Below are positions 1 to 6,294 of a DNA stretch of 6,569 nucleotides, one piece after another (the stretch's first letter is position 1; each line of letters begins with the position of its first letter). Source of the DNA: RGIG5612 sp964579345 (GTDB taxonomy: Bacteria > Bacillota > Clostridia > Lachnospirales > Lachnospiraceae). The stretch is from the NCBI GenBank assembly GCA_964579345.1, contig CAZOHB010000148.1, positions 1 through 6,569 of the forward strand. Reading direction: 5' to 3'. The notes under the pieces are model-generated. The model was not told where the DNA came from and made no database searches. It worked only from the letters and a program-made list of their open reading frames with translations. A program made the position numbers and the translations under genes.

Positions 1-2
1 TC

Positions 3-41
3 CTGATCGTGGTCCTGCTTCTGATCTGGGGCGTATTATGA
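3..41 (+). CDS. 3' end of a membrane-type protein (partial)
   Basis: The frame beginning at base 3 reads LIVVLLLIWGVL and stops at TGA (39-41). Twelve almost entirely hydrophobic residues running into the stop look like a C-terminal transmembrane segment. The hairpin 30 bases downstream would suit as its terminator. The family cannot be named from so little. A second open frame (2-70) gives a polar, unremarkable peptide and is less likely. Whether this is really coding depends on sequence left of the window. Confidence 0.4.
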   Translation: MIVVLLLIWGVL

Positions 42-43
42 GA

Positions 44-71
44 TTGCAATCTAACTGTAATATTTTATAAT
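44..71 (+). promoter_or_regulatory. Possible promoter for the M32 carboxypeptidase gene
   Basis: TTGCAA (44-49) is separated by 16 bases from a perfect TATAAT (66-71), close to sigma-A consensus in a very A/T-rich stretch just after the upstream stop codon. The predicted start near 78 would give a leader of about 50 bases before the ATG at 128. The -35 matches at only 4 of 6 positions and sits inside a 12-base perfect palindrome (41-52). The transcript would begin within the left arm of the next hairpin, so the upstream terminator would not block it. Confidence 0.35.
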
Positions 72-105
72 TAAGAGCAGACACGAAAGAGTCTGCTCTT
101 ATTAT
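72..105 (+). terminator. Hairpin, likely terminator of the upstream gene
   Basis: An 11-base-pair perfect stem (72-82 with 91-101, core AAGAGCAGAC/GTCTGCTCTT) closes an 8-base loop and is followed by TTAT rather than a clean run of T. The stem is stable, but the poor T tract makes it a weaker intrinsic terminator than the one after mutY. It lies between the upstream stop (41) and the ribosome binding site at 115, which fits a gene boundary. Confidence 0.55.
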
Positions 106-114
106 AAAAAACGA

Positions 115-120
115 AAAGGA
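115..120 (+). promoter_or_regulatory. Ribosome binding site deciding the M32 start
   Basis: AAAGGA ends 7 bases before the ATG at 128, a normal spacing. The in-frame TTG at 122 would leave only one base after this site, so the ATG two codons later is the better start. Confidence 0.7.
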
Positions 121-127
121 ATTGGAA

Positions 128-1666
128 ATGGATAAGGTATTACAAAGCAATTACGAAACAGTAATGGATATTCTGAAAAAAGCATACAGCTTCCGTCATG
201 CGCGCAATGTACTGGAGTATGATATGCAGACGATCAGCCCTTCCAAAGGAATGGCTGAACAGGGGGAAACAACGGCTTTTATCGCGAATGAGGCGTATAA
301 GCTGATCACATCCGAAGAGTTTATCAAAGCAGCGGAATACTGCTATGAGCACCGTTTCGGAAGCGGAACGGAAGAGGCTCCTGCGGAGGACGGCCTTTCC
401 CTTCCGGCACGCGTTCTGATGGAATCTCTTCACAGAGATTATGCAAAGATCAAAAATGTGACGCCGGAAAAGAACATGGAGTGGGAGCTGCTTACCAACA
501 ACTCTTATGTGAAATGGCTCGAGGCAAAAGAGGCAAAAGATTTCTCCGTGTTTGCTCCGACCTTTGACCGTGTGCGTGCCATGAATTTTGAACGGGTTTC
601 TCTGCGCGATGAAAAGAAAGACATCCCGTACAACGATCTTCTGGACGATTATGAGCGCGGCATTACAGTGGCGGATCTGGATGAATGGTTCGGTGCCTGC
701 AAGGAGCGCCTGATCCCGCTTGTCGAAAAAGTGAAAAACAGCAAAAAGGTGATCCGCACGGATTTCCTGTCCAAACCGGTAGAAATCTACCGCCAGGAAG
801 AGATCGCGAAATACCTGCTGCAGGCGATGGACTTTGATTTCAGCCGCGGTGCGTTCACGACAACAGAGCATCCGTTTATGATGGGAATCGCGAAGAACGA
901 TATCCGCGTGACGACGCATTACCGCCTGAACAATTTCGTATCGAGCATGTATTCGATCATCCACGAGGGCGGACATGCGCTCTTCGGACAGCTTCAGCCG
1001 GCAGAGAACTATGATTATTATCTGGACGACAATATGACGATGGGTATGCACGAATCGGTTTCCCGTTTTTATGAGAATGTGATCGGACGTTCCCGTCCGT
1101 TTATCCGTATGGTCCTGCCGAAACTGCGCGAGATCACCGGTGGAATCCTGGATGATGTAAGCGAAGAAGAAATGTACGAGGCAGTCAACTTTGCGGAGCC
1201 GTCACTGGTCCGTATCGAGTCTGACGAGCTGACTTATACGCTGCACATCATTATCCGTTATGAGCTCGAAAAGGGCATCATGGACGGAAGCCTCTCTACC
1301 GCTGACATCCCGAAAGCGTGGGCGGATAAATATGAAGAGTATCTGGGCGTTCGTCCTGAAAATGATGCAGATGGCTGTCTGCAGGATGTGCACTGGACCT
1401 GGGGCTACGGCTATTTCCCGACATATGCACTCGGAAATATGTATAACGCAATGTACTACAACCGGATGATCCGGGAAGTGGATCTTGAGAAGGTGATGGA
1501 AAGCGGCAGCCTTAAGGATCTGAACAGCTGGATGAAAGAGCATGTCTTCGCAAATGCCTGCTATTCCACACCGAAGGAATGGATTCGCGAGATCACCGGC
1601 AGAGAGATCACACCGGACGATTTCCTGACCAACATGGAAAACAAATACGGCGAGATCTATCTTTAA
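128..1666 (+). CDS. M32 family metallocarboxypeptidase (thermostable carboxypeptidase 1/Taq type)
   Basis: This encodes a cytoplasmic zinc carboxypeptidase of peptidase family M32, which removes residues one at a time from peptide C-termini and is broadly specific in characterised members. The product is 512 residues, close to the usual length of about 500. The family signatures are in order: DIRVTT at 258-263; HEGGH at 279-283, giving zinc ligands H279 and H283 and catalytic E280; HES at 308-310, where E309 is the third zinc ligand 26 residues after H283, as in the Pyrococcus enzyme; an ESDELTYTLHI block; and HWTWGYGYFPTYALGN at about 422-437. The HESxS block has V where many members have Q. 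There is no signal peptide. The start at ATG 128 is favoured over TTG 122 because of ribosome-binding-site spacing. mutY follows 56 bases later on the same strand with no clear terminator between, so cotranscription is possible. A role in recycling peptides is inferred from the family, not from context. Confidence 0.93.
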   Translation: MDKVLQSNYETVMDILKKAYSFRHARNVLEYDMQTISPSKGMAEQGETTAFIANEAYKLITSEEFIKAAEYCYEHRFGSGTEEAPAEDGLSLPARVLMESLHRDYAKIKNVTPEKNMEWELLTNNSYVKWLEAKEAKDFSVFAPTFDRVRAMNFERVSLRDEKKDIPYNDLLDDYERGITVADLDEWFGACKERLIPLVEKVKNSKKVIRTDFLSKPVEIYRQEEIAKYLLQAMDFDFSRGAFTTTEHPFMMGIAKNDIRVTTHYRLNNFVSSMYSIIHEGGHALFGQLQPAENYDYYLDDNMTMGMHESVSRFYENVIGRSRPFIRMVLPKLREITGGILDDVSEEEMYEAVNFAEPSLVRIESDELTYTLHIIIRYELEKGIMDGSLSTADIPKAWADKYEEYLGVRPENDADGCLQDVHWTWGYGYFPTYALGNMYNAMYYNRMIREVDLEKVMESGSLKDLNSWMKEHVFANACYSTPKEWIREITGREITPDDFLTNMENKYGEIYL

Positions 1667-1722
1667 TTTAATTCAGGGAACGGTTCTATCTGTTCGAAAC
1701 TGTGTAAAAAAGTCGACATTCA
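1667..1722 (+). other. Short spacer between M32 gene and mutY
   Basis: These 56 bases contain no hairpin with a T run and no good promoter. There is also no Shine-Dalgarno match at normal distance from the mutY ATG: the bases just before it are an A run and GTCGACATTCA. mutY may therefore be read from the upstream transcript with inefficient initiation. Confidence 0.5.
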
Positions 1723-2826
1723 ATGCTTAAGGAATATGATTTAAAACCTTTGGTCGTTCCGCTTAAGGAATGGTATCTGAAAAACGCAAGGGAGCTCCCG
1801 TGGAGGGAGAATCCCTTGCCTTATTATGTCTGGATTTCCGAGATCATGCTGCAGCAGACCCGGGTCGAGGCAGTAAAGCCATACTTTAAAAAGTTTACGG
1901 AGTCGCTGCCGGATGTCGCGTCTTTGGCCGCCTGTCCGGAAGATGTTTATTTAAAACTGTGGGAAGGGCTCGGCTATTACAGCCGTGTCCGAAATCTCCA
2001 TGCTGCGGCCGTTCAGATCATGGAAGAGCATAACGGACAGATTCCCGATGATTATGAAACCCTTCTGAAGCTGAAGGGCATCGGACATTATACCGCGGGT
2101 GCGATTGGCTCGATCGCTTACCAGAAGCCGGTGCCGGCTGTTGATGGAAATGTTCTGCGCGTTCTGACAAGGGTCAGCAATGATGATACGGATATCATGA
2201 AACAGAGCTTCCGCACGCAGGTGGAAGAGCAGCTGAAAGAACTGATGGAGGAGGTCTGCAGCGGAGACGCAAATGCGCTGGTTTCTCCGCGCATTCTGAC
2301 GCAGGCGCTGATGGAACTCGGCGCGATGGTCTGCGTGCCGAACGGCGCGCCGCACTGCGGGGAGTGCCCGTGGAAAGAGTTGTGTCTTGCAAGAAAAGAG
2401 AACACCACAGACCGGATACCGGTGAAGAAAAAGGCAAAGGCAAGACGGATCGAGGATCGGACGGTTTTCCTGATTCAGGACGGAGATCAGGTTGCGATCA
2501 GGAAGCGCCCGCCGAAAGGACTGCTGGCAGGCCTGTATGAATTTCCGAATCACCTTGGCCATTTCTCGGAAGAAGAGACGCTGGATTTCGTGCGTCATAT
2601 GGGATACGCGCCGCTCCGGATCCGCCGCCTGACGGATTCGGTCCATATCTTTTCCCATGTGGAGTGGCACATGATCGCCTATTATCTTTTAGTAGAAGAG
2701 GAGGCGTTTGCGACAGAGGAGGAAAAGCAGAAACGGAAGGAAGAAAAACTGATCTTTGTTGATGCGGATACACAGAAAGAAAAGTATGCGGTCCCTTCCG
2801 CTTTCTCGGCATATAAATTTGAGTAG
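1723..2826 (+). CDS. mutY: A/G-specific adenine DNA glycosylase MutY
   Basis: MutY removes adenine mispaired with 8-oxoguanine or G, starting base excision repair of oxidative damage. The product is 367 residues, full length for the family. The catalytic domain shows E40 in SEIMLQQTRV (the glycosylase acid), a helix-hairpin-helix around 113-132 with GIGHYTAGA, and D141 in VDGNVLRVL (the conserved aspartate). Four cysteines at 204, 212, 215 and 221 would hold the [4Fe-4S] cluster. Their spacing is C-X7-C-X2-C-X5-C, one residue longer in the first gap than the E. coli C-X6 pattern. The C-terminal NUDIX-like domain contains GLLAGLYEFP and an FSH loop at 310-312, whose serine reads 8-oxoguanine in the Geobacillus enzyme, so lesion recognition should be intact. 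The ATG at 1723 is the first start after an in-frame stop at 1705-1707 but lacks a clear Shine-Dalgarno site. The gene lies downstream of the M32 gene and ends before a strong terminator. Confidence 0.97.
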   Translation: MLKEYDLKPLVVPLKEWYLKNARELPWRENPLPYYVWISEIMLQQTRVEAVKPYFKKFTESLPDVASLAACPEDVYLKLWEGLGYYSRVRNLHAAAVQIMEEHNGQIPDDYETLLKLKGIGHYTAGAIGSIAYQKPVPAVDGNVLRVLTRVSNDDTDIMKQSFRTQVEEQLKELMEEVCSGDANALVSPRILTQALMELGAMVCVPNGAPHCGECPWKELCLARKENTTDRIPVKKKAKARRIEDRTVFLIQDGDQVAIRKRPPKGLLAGLYEFPNHLGHFSEEETLDFVRHMGYAPLRIRRLTDSVHIFSHVEWHMIAYYLLVEEEAFATEEEKQKRKEEKLIFVDADTQKEKYAVPSAFSAYKFE

Positions 2827-2848
2827 CAATCCAAAACGTGCGATCAAC

Positions 2849-2878
2849 AAAAGACGGTTCCGAAGAACCGTCTTTTTT
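2849..2878. terminator. Bidirectional intrinsic terminator between mutY and the DUF362 gene
   Basis: A 12-base-pair perfect stem (2849-2860 with 2865-2876, core AGACGGTTC/GAACCGTCT) with a CGAA tetraloop runs into TTTTTT on the plus strand. The left arm begins with AAAA, which gives a short T run on the minus strand. It lies 23 bases after the mutY stop and 23 bases beyond the end of the convergent DUF362 gene, so it can serve both. Confidence 0.92.
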
Positions 2879-2900
2879 GAATGAATGAAAACATTCGGAC

Positions 2901-3935
2901 TTACGATCTTTGCGGGAAGACGTTGTATGCGTCCGGAGTCCAGGTAAGACCTGCGTGTGCAACGGCTTCTTTCTGTGAGATCACAGCATCGCCGTTATCG
3001 ATATCGATCAGGGTATAGCGGTTGTTTCCCATTCCCAATTCTTTCATATAGGAAAGCTGGCGGTGGCCGTGACGTGTTTCCACTCTTTCACGGAACGCTG
3101 CGCTTGCTTCGTCCGGAAGAGCATAGATCAGATCCATGCAAGCCTGATCGACGGCAAGGACATCAAGGGAAGCAAGGATTCCGACATCCGGAGTCACGAC
3201 CGGTTCTGCGGCTGTTCCTTCACAGTCGCAGGAAACGGACATGTTACGCATAACATTGATGAAGGCAACGTTTCCTTTGAAGAAATCGATGCTTGCTTTT
3301 GTGGATTCGGAAATCCGTTCCATGATCTCTTCCTCAACGATGCTCCACTGATTTGAGGAACCCGGAATCGTATGGATATCTCTCTTGCCGATGCGGCCGT
3401 CCGCACAGCCGATGCCGATGTTCTTGTTCGATCCTCCGAAGCCGCCGACAGAATGTCCTTTGAAATGCGTCAGCGCGAGCATAGAGTCATACTTCAGCAT
3501 ACCTTTTCCTACGGTCATAAAGTCGAACCATTTTCCATCGACCGGAAGCTCTGCGGTTTCTTCTGCATCCGTGATATCTACAGGGCAGAATGTCCAGCCG
3601 TTCAGCTCTAATGTTTTTCTGTGCAGCTCCGTCGTGTAACGTCCGCCTTCATAGTAAGTGTTTGTTTCAATGATCGAAGCATTTTCATCCAGACGTTTTT
3701 CAAACAGCTCTTTCACCCAAGGTCTCGGGATGATATTCGGACCTTTCGGCTCTCCGGTATGAAGTTTTACTGCAACTTTTCCGGTCAGGACGCCGCTGAC
3801 TTTGTCATAGATCTTAAGCAGACCTTCCGGGCTTAAATCCCTTGTAAAGAAAACAACAGATTCCGCTCCGGTGCGCTCCTCGTAAGGAACATATTTTTCT
3901 CCGCCGGTTCCCGGCTTGGCATTTGAATTTGACAT
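2901..3935 (-). CDS. DUF362 family protein lacking the ferredoxin domain
   Basis: This 344-residue cytoplasmic protein resembles the DUF362 family, often annotated 'Fe-S center protein', whose biochemical function is not established. Recognisable blocks are VAVKLHTGE (54-62), THFKGH (156-161), a glycine-rich GGFGGSNKNIGIGCADGRIGK (164-184), a Cys-Asp-Cys motif (236-238) preceded by NVMRNMSVS, and TPDVGILASLDVLAVDQACMDL (248-269). Many relatives carry a 4Fe-4S ferredoxin segment (CxxCxxCxxxCP) after the glycine-rich block. Here that interval (185-215) has no cysteine at all, so clusters of that type cannot bind. The other cysteines are C117, C177 and C266. There is no signal peptide or membrane segment. 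The start is supported by AGAGAGG (3942-3948) at good spacing before the ATG. It converges on mutY, and its upstream region is interrupted by the assembly gap, so operon membership cannot be judged. Confidence 0.85.
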   Translation of the reverse strand: MSNSNAKPGTGGEKYVPYEERTGAESVVFFTRDLSPEGLLKIYDKVSGVLTGKVAVKLHTGEPKGPNIIPRPWVKELFEKRLDENASIIETNTYYEGGRYTTELHRKTLELNGWTFCPVDITDAEETAELPVDGKWFDFMTVGKGMLKYDSMLALTHFKGHSVGGFGGSNKNIGIGCADGRIGKRDIHTIPGSSNQWSIVEEEIMERISESTKASIDFFKGNVAFINVMRNMSVSCDCEGTAAEPVVTPDVGILASLDVLAVDQACMDLIYALPDEASAAFRERVETRHGHRQLSYMKELGMGNNRYTLIDIDNGDAVISQKEAVAHAGLTWTPDAYNVFPQRS

Positions 3936-3963
3936 GCTATACCTCTCTTGTGCAAAAAATGTA

Positions 3964-3969
3964 TTTATA
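3964..3969 (-). promoter_or_regulatory. Possible -10 of the DUF362 gene promoter
   Basis: On the minus strand TATAAA lies about 28 bases before the ATG, at a spacing consistent with a short leader containing the AGAGAGG ribosome binding site. The matching -35 would fall at or beyond the run of Ns, so the promoter cannot be completed from this sequence. Confidence 0.3.
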
Positions 3970-3975
3970 GTGTGT

Positions 3976-3985
3976 NNNNNNNNNN
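3976..3985. other. Assembly gap (10 Ns)
   Basis: Ten consecutive Ns interrupt the upstream region of the DUF362 gene. A fixed run of ten is commonly a placeholder for a gap of unknown size, so the true distance and contents are unknown, and the two sides may not be adjacent in the genome. Homopolymer runs of A and T (3997-4026) directly beside it could have caused the break. Confidence 0.95.
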
Positions 3986-4005
3986 AATTTTAGCTTAAAA
4001 AAACA

Positions 4006-4026
4006 AAAAAAAGAAGACCTTTTTTT
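4006..4026 (-). terminator. Weak A/T hairpin downstream of the amidohydrolase gene
   Basis: On the minus strand AAAAAAAG-GTCTT-CTTTTTTT forms an 8-base-pair, almost all A/T stem, and further T-rich sequence follows (to 3997). It lies about 70 bases after the amidohydrolase stop and could end that transcript. The stem has only one G-C pair, so it is much weaker than the terminator at 2849-2878. A second candidate pairing, AGCCG with CGGCT (within about 4040-4060), is only five base pairs. Confidence 0.3.
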
Positions 4027-4092
4027 ACGCGAAATACAGATAGCCGGAAGAAGCCTCGGCTTGTGCAGGCGCCGGGAAAGAAAAGACTTGAA

Positions 4093-4956
4093 TTATTCCG
4101 TCTGGAATTTTGAGACAATGATGTCGAAAGCAGCCTGCATAACAGACTCTGCGTTTGAGCCAAGCAAATCAGAAAGCATTGCATGTTCATCCAGGGCTCC
4201 CTGCCCGTGAAGAACCGAAAAGGCTCCGGCGTCGCTTCCGCATCCGATCAGGACGCCGCGGCAGGCAGCTTCCGCAATCGCTGCTTTATGTGCATCCGCA
4301 ATCTTTGCAACTTCATGTTCATCAAAACGCCCCGTGCCGAGCAGATTGGCGCTGGTAACCGCGGTAGGTACCCAGACGATTTTGTTATCCGCAAGAACAT
4401 CCATGGTATCCGCATCCATGTAATAGCCGTGCTCGATGCTGTCGACGCCGGCTTCTGCCGCGAACCGGACTTTTTCTGTTCCACTGGCATGAGCCATTAC
4501 AGCGAAGCCTTCTTCGTGTGCAATGTGCACCAATTCTTTGACTTCCCCGAATGAATAATTCGTTTCGGAGACTGCTCCAAACCGATCAAAGTCAAGGATT
4601 CCGGAAACCATGATCTTAATGAAATCTGCGCCGAGCTTTTTCGCCTCTGATACTTTTTCATGGTATTCGTGAAAGCTGCGGTAAGGAACGCCTGCGACAC
4701 GGCCGTAATTGCCCTCTTTATACAGCGCATAGACCGGCATCCGATAAGTGATGCCGTATTCGTGCGCAATCGACTTTGCGTAAAGGCACGCGCCGAAATG
4801 ATCGCCTCCGTCACGGACAAAGGAAATCCCACGCTTTTGATATTCACACAAAGCAGAGCGGACAGCAGTTTTATCCACACCGTCCTGAAACCTTGCAACA
4901 CTCTTTTTATAATCGATTCCGTCCATGAAAACATGGGCATGTAATTCACTGATCAT
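4093..4956 (-). CDS. Compact amidohydrolase-superfamily protein (imidazolonepropionase-like)
   Basis: This is a metal-dependent hydrolase of the amidohydrolase superfamily; its substrate cannot be read from sequence. The usual metal-site residues are present along a TIM-barrel-like chain: HAH at 6-8, K114 in FIKIMVSG (the position of the bridging lysine, often carboxylated), H156 in MAHASG, H176 in SIEHGYYM, and D242 in GSDAGAFSVLHG. The 287-residue length is well short of the roughly 400 of typical imidazolonepropionase-like or prolidase-like members. The HxH lies only five residues from the start, so the small beta-sandwich domain built from both chain ends is absent. The start is firm: an in-frame TAG lies four codons upstream and no earlier start is possible. 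The ribosome binding site is poor (TAGAG, about 7 bases before the ATG). It follows the ankyrin-like gene by 69 bases on the same strand with no clear terminator or promoter between, so cotranscription is possible but unproven. It is likely cytoplasmic. Confidence 0.85.
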   Translation of the reverse strand: MISELHAHVFMDGIDYKKSVARFQDGVDKTAVRSALCEYQKRGISFVRDGGDHFGACLYAKSIAHEYGITYRMPVYALYKEGNYGRVAGVPYRSFHEYHEKVSEAKKLGADFIKIMVSGILDFDRFGAVSETNYSFGEVKELVHIAHEEGFAVMAHASGTEKVRFAAEAGVDSIEHGYYMDADTMDVLADNKIVWVPTAVTSANLLGTGRFDEHEVAKIADAHKAAIAEAACRGVLIGCGSDAGAFSVLHGQGALDEHAMLSDLLGSNAESVMQAAFDIIVSKFQTE

Positions 4957-5025
4957 GGTTATACTCTAAATGCATTATTATTGCGTCGGATCTTTTGATC
5001 GGAAAGAAACCTTCCCGGCGAAAAA

Positions 5026-5751
5026 TCATCCGCAATACTGACTGTAGATCCGCTCTAAGGTTTTCAGCCCCTGCTGATCCCGCAGCTTTTCATTCTGCGC
5101 GTGTTTATCATTTCCGTAGTTATAGTTTTCAATTCCGCGTCTTAAAACTTCGCAGGCATTCATTCCCTCGGAATTGATCGTTGTGATATCAAAGTCGAGC
5201 GCGATCAGTTCTTTGATCCGCAGCTCGTTCTGATCGGCAACAGCTGCTTCGACAAAAAAGGTAACGATCGTATCCGGGTGAAGCGCTTTGACCTTTACTT
5301 CATTTAATACTTCAAGGAGCTTGTCGGAACCGGAAACCAGCCGCGGATATTCTCCTTCTGCGAGCCCTTTTCCGAGGAGGAACAGAAGCATGGATTTGCA
5401 GTCTGCCTTGCAGGCAACTTCAAACAGCCGGGCAGCGTTATCCGGATCTTTATACGGGAATTTCTTTCCGTATTTATCTAACACGTAAGAAACAAAGTTT
5501 TTATCATTCTGGTTGTTGATCTCGATATCCAGCATTTCCATCGGGAAATAATGGGAACGTTTTGCGAGCAGATCTGCAACGTCCCTGCTGCGAAGTTCCA
5601 TGAACAAAGGAAAGAGTTCTTTTAATTCCCGGTTGTCCATTTCTTCAAGAACTCCGCACCGGATCATTTCATATACTTTGTCGGCGCGCTTCTCCGCAAC
5701 GGCCTTACTCAGATCTTCCGGAGTGTAGTTTATTTTGCTTTTTTTCATCAT
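5026..5751 (-). CDS. Unrecognised helical protein with ankyrin-like segments
   Basis: I do not recognise a named family. From the tandem ATG ATG at 5751/5748 the product is 241 residues, highly charged, predicted mostly helical and without signal peptide or membrane segment. Helix-turn-helix pairs recur, most ankyrin-like at about 163-207, where a helix and the segment IKELIALDFDITTINSEGMN precede another helix, much like an ankyrin LLexGADvnxxnxxGxT unit. A weaker pair lies at 105-132 (ARLFEVACKADCKSMLLFLL). This suggests a protein-binding solenoid, but the repeats are degenerate. The frame is open further upstream to 5838, but that extension overlaps the end of the ybaK-like gene and is basic and low in quality. 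AGAAAGG (5763-5769), 11 bases before the first ATG, supports the shorter start. It begins 25 bases after the ybaK-like gene ends and is probably cotranscribed with it. Confidence 0.75.
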   Translation of the reverse strand: MMKKSKINYTPEDLSKAVAEKRADKVYEMIRCGVLEEMDNRELKELFPLFMELRSRDVADLLAKRSHYFPMEMLDIEINNQNDKNFVSYVLDKYGKKFPYKDPDNAARLFEVACKADCKSMLLFLLGKGLAEGEYPRLVSGSDKLLEVLNEVKVKALHPDTIVTFFVEAAVADQNELRIKELIALDFDITTINSEGMNACEVLRRGIENYNYGNDKHAQNEKLRDQQGLKTLERIYSQYCG

Positions 5752-5776
5752 ATGTGCGGATGCCTTTCTGCAGCTT

Positions 5777-6256
5777 CTATGCGGTCTCTTTAATTTCACA
5801 GACATCGATCCATTCCGGATTGCCTGTAAGGAATTCAAGTTCCTCCAAAGTCAGATGCGAGATGGAGTAAATGTCACCGGATGCCGGATAGACATCTTCG
5901 AAACGTTTCAGGGAGGTGTCCAAATAAATGGTCACATTCTCATTTACGGCAAACGGGCAGACGCCGCCGGGTTCGTGGCCGATGATCTCTTCTACCTGGT
6001 CAAACGGGACCATCTTTGCTTTTGTCTGGAAGAAGTCCTTAAACTTACGGTTGGCGATCTTGGTATCGCCGGCACAGACAATCACGATCGGCTGATCTTC
6101 TTTTAATAAAAAGGACATGGTCTTTGCAATCTGCTTTTCTTCACAGCCGATGTTTTCCGCTGCATGTGTAACCGTATCACACGGAGTATCATATCTTTTC
6201 AGTTTTTCAGTCATTCCTTTTTGGTCAAAATAAGCTTTCACTTTTTCAAATGCCAT
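5777..6256 (-). CDS. YbaK/EbsC family aminoacyl-tRNA deacylase
   Basis: This is a 159-residue single-domain protein of the YbaK/EbsC (prolyl-tRNA editing) family. Characterised members hydrolyse mischarged tRNAPro, either Cys-tRNAPro (YbaK) or Ala-tRNAPro (ProX), in the cytoplasm. The sequence shows the invariant-type lysine K45 in IAKTMSFLL, a GDTKIANRKFKDFF helix, GHEPGGVCPF (93-102), which corresponds to the conserved glycine-rich substrate loop, and YLDTSL (111-116) with D113. Which mischarged tRNA it edits cannot be assigned from these motifs. The length is normal for the family. The ATG at 6256 is chosen because GGAGG (6264-6268) lies 7 bases upstream; a longer frame to 6301 would run back through this site and add a hydrophobic N-terminus not found in the family. 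It is the first gene of a likely minus-strand transcript with the ankyrin-like gene. Confidence 0.92.
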   Translation of the reverse strand: MAFEKVKAYFDQKGMTEKLKRYDTPCDTVTHAAENIGCEEKQIAKTMSFLLKEDQPIVIVCAGDTKIANRKFKDFFQTKAKMVPFDQVEEIIGHEPGGVCPFAVNENVTIYLDTSLKRFEDVYPASGDIYSISHLTLEELEFLTGNPEWIDVCEIKETA

Positions 6257-6263
6257 AAGAAAA

Positions 6264-6268
6264 CCTCC
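6264..6268 (-). promoter_or_regulatory. Ribosome binding site deciding the ybaK-like gene start
   Basis: A full GGAGG on the minus strand, 7 bases before ATG 6256, is the best ribosome binding site in the window. It rules out the upstream in-frame start at 6301, which would place the site inside the coding region. Confidence 0.88.
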
Positions 6269-6284
6269 AAAAAATATTGAAAAA

Positions 6285-6293
6285 ATAATAACA
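6285..6293 (-). promoter_or_regulatory. Likely extended -10 promoter of the ybaK-like gene
   Basis: On the minus strand TGTTATTAT matches an extended -10 (TGn followed by TATTAT). It predicts a start near 6278 and a 22-base leader holding the GGAGG site. No good -35 is present: the hexamer 17 bases upstream is TGTCGC, which fits dependence on the extended -10. The surrounding decamer GTGTTATTAT also occurs at the divergent promoter at 6521-6530. Confidence 0.45.
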
Positions 6294-6294
6294 C

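Noticed and set aside
122..127. TTG start for the M32 protein
   Set aside because: The ribosome binding site ends one base before it, which is too close. ATG 128 has a 7-base spacing.
140..1051. 303-codon open frame on the minus strand opposite the M32 gene
   Set aside because: It lies fully antisense to a gene with complete catalytic motifs. Its translation is rich in H, R, F and I with no family resemblance, as expected from the codon bias of the true gene.
1951..2670. 239-codon minus-strand frame inside mutY, with further frames at 2118-2408 and 2195-2443
   Set aside because: These are antisense shadows of mutY, whose catalytic, cluster and FSH motifs are all intact. They lack credible starts and domains.
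2879..2897. GAATG-AAAA-CATTC small hairpin after the main terminator
   Set aside because: It has only five base pairs, mostly A/T, with no T run. It adds nothing to the strong terminator next to it.
2498..2962. 154-codon minus-strand frame spanning the mutY end and the terminator
   Set aside because: It crosses a strong bidirectional terminator and overlaps both flanking genes. The translation is low-complexity and unlike any family.
5752..5838. 29-residue N-terminal extension of the ankyrin-like protein
   Set aside because: It overlaps the ybaK-like coding end in another frame and has a basic, atypical composition. The ATG ATG at 5751 has an AGAAAGG upstream.
5735..6106. 123-codon plus-strand frame opposite the ybaK-like gene
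   Set aside because: It is antisense to a motif-complete gene, has no ribosome binding site, and covers parts of two real minus-strand genes.
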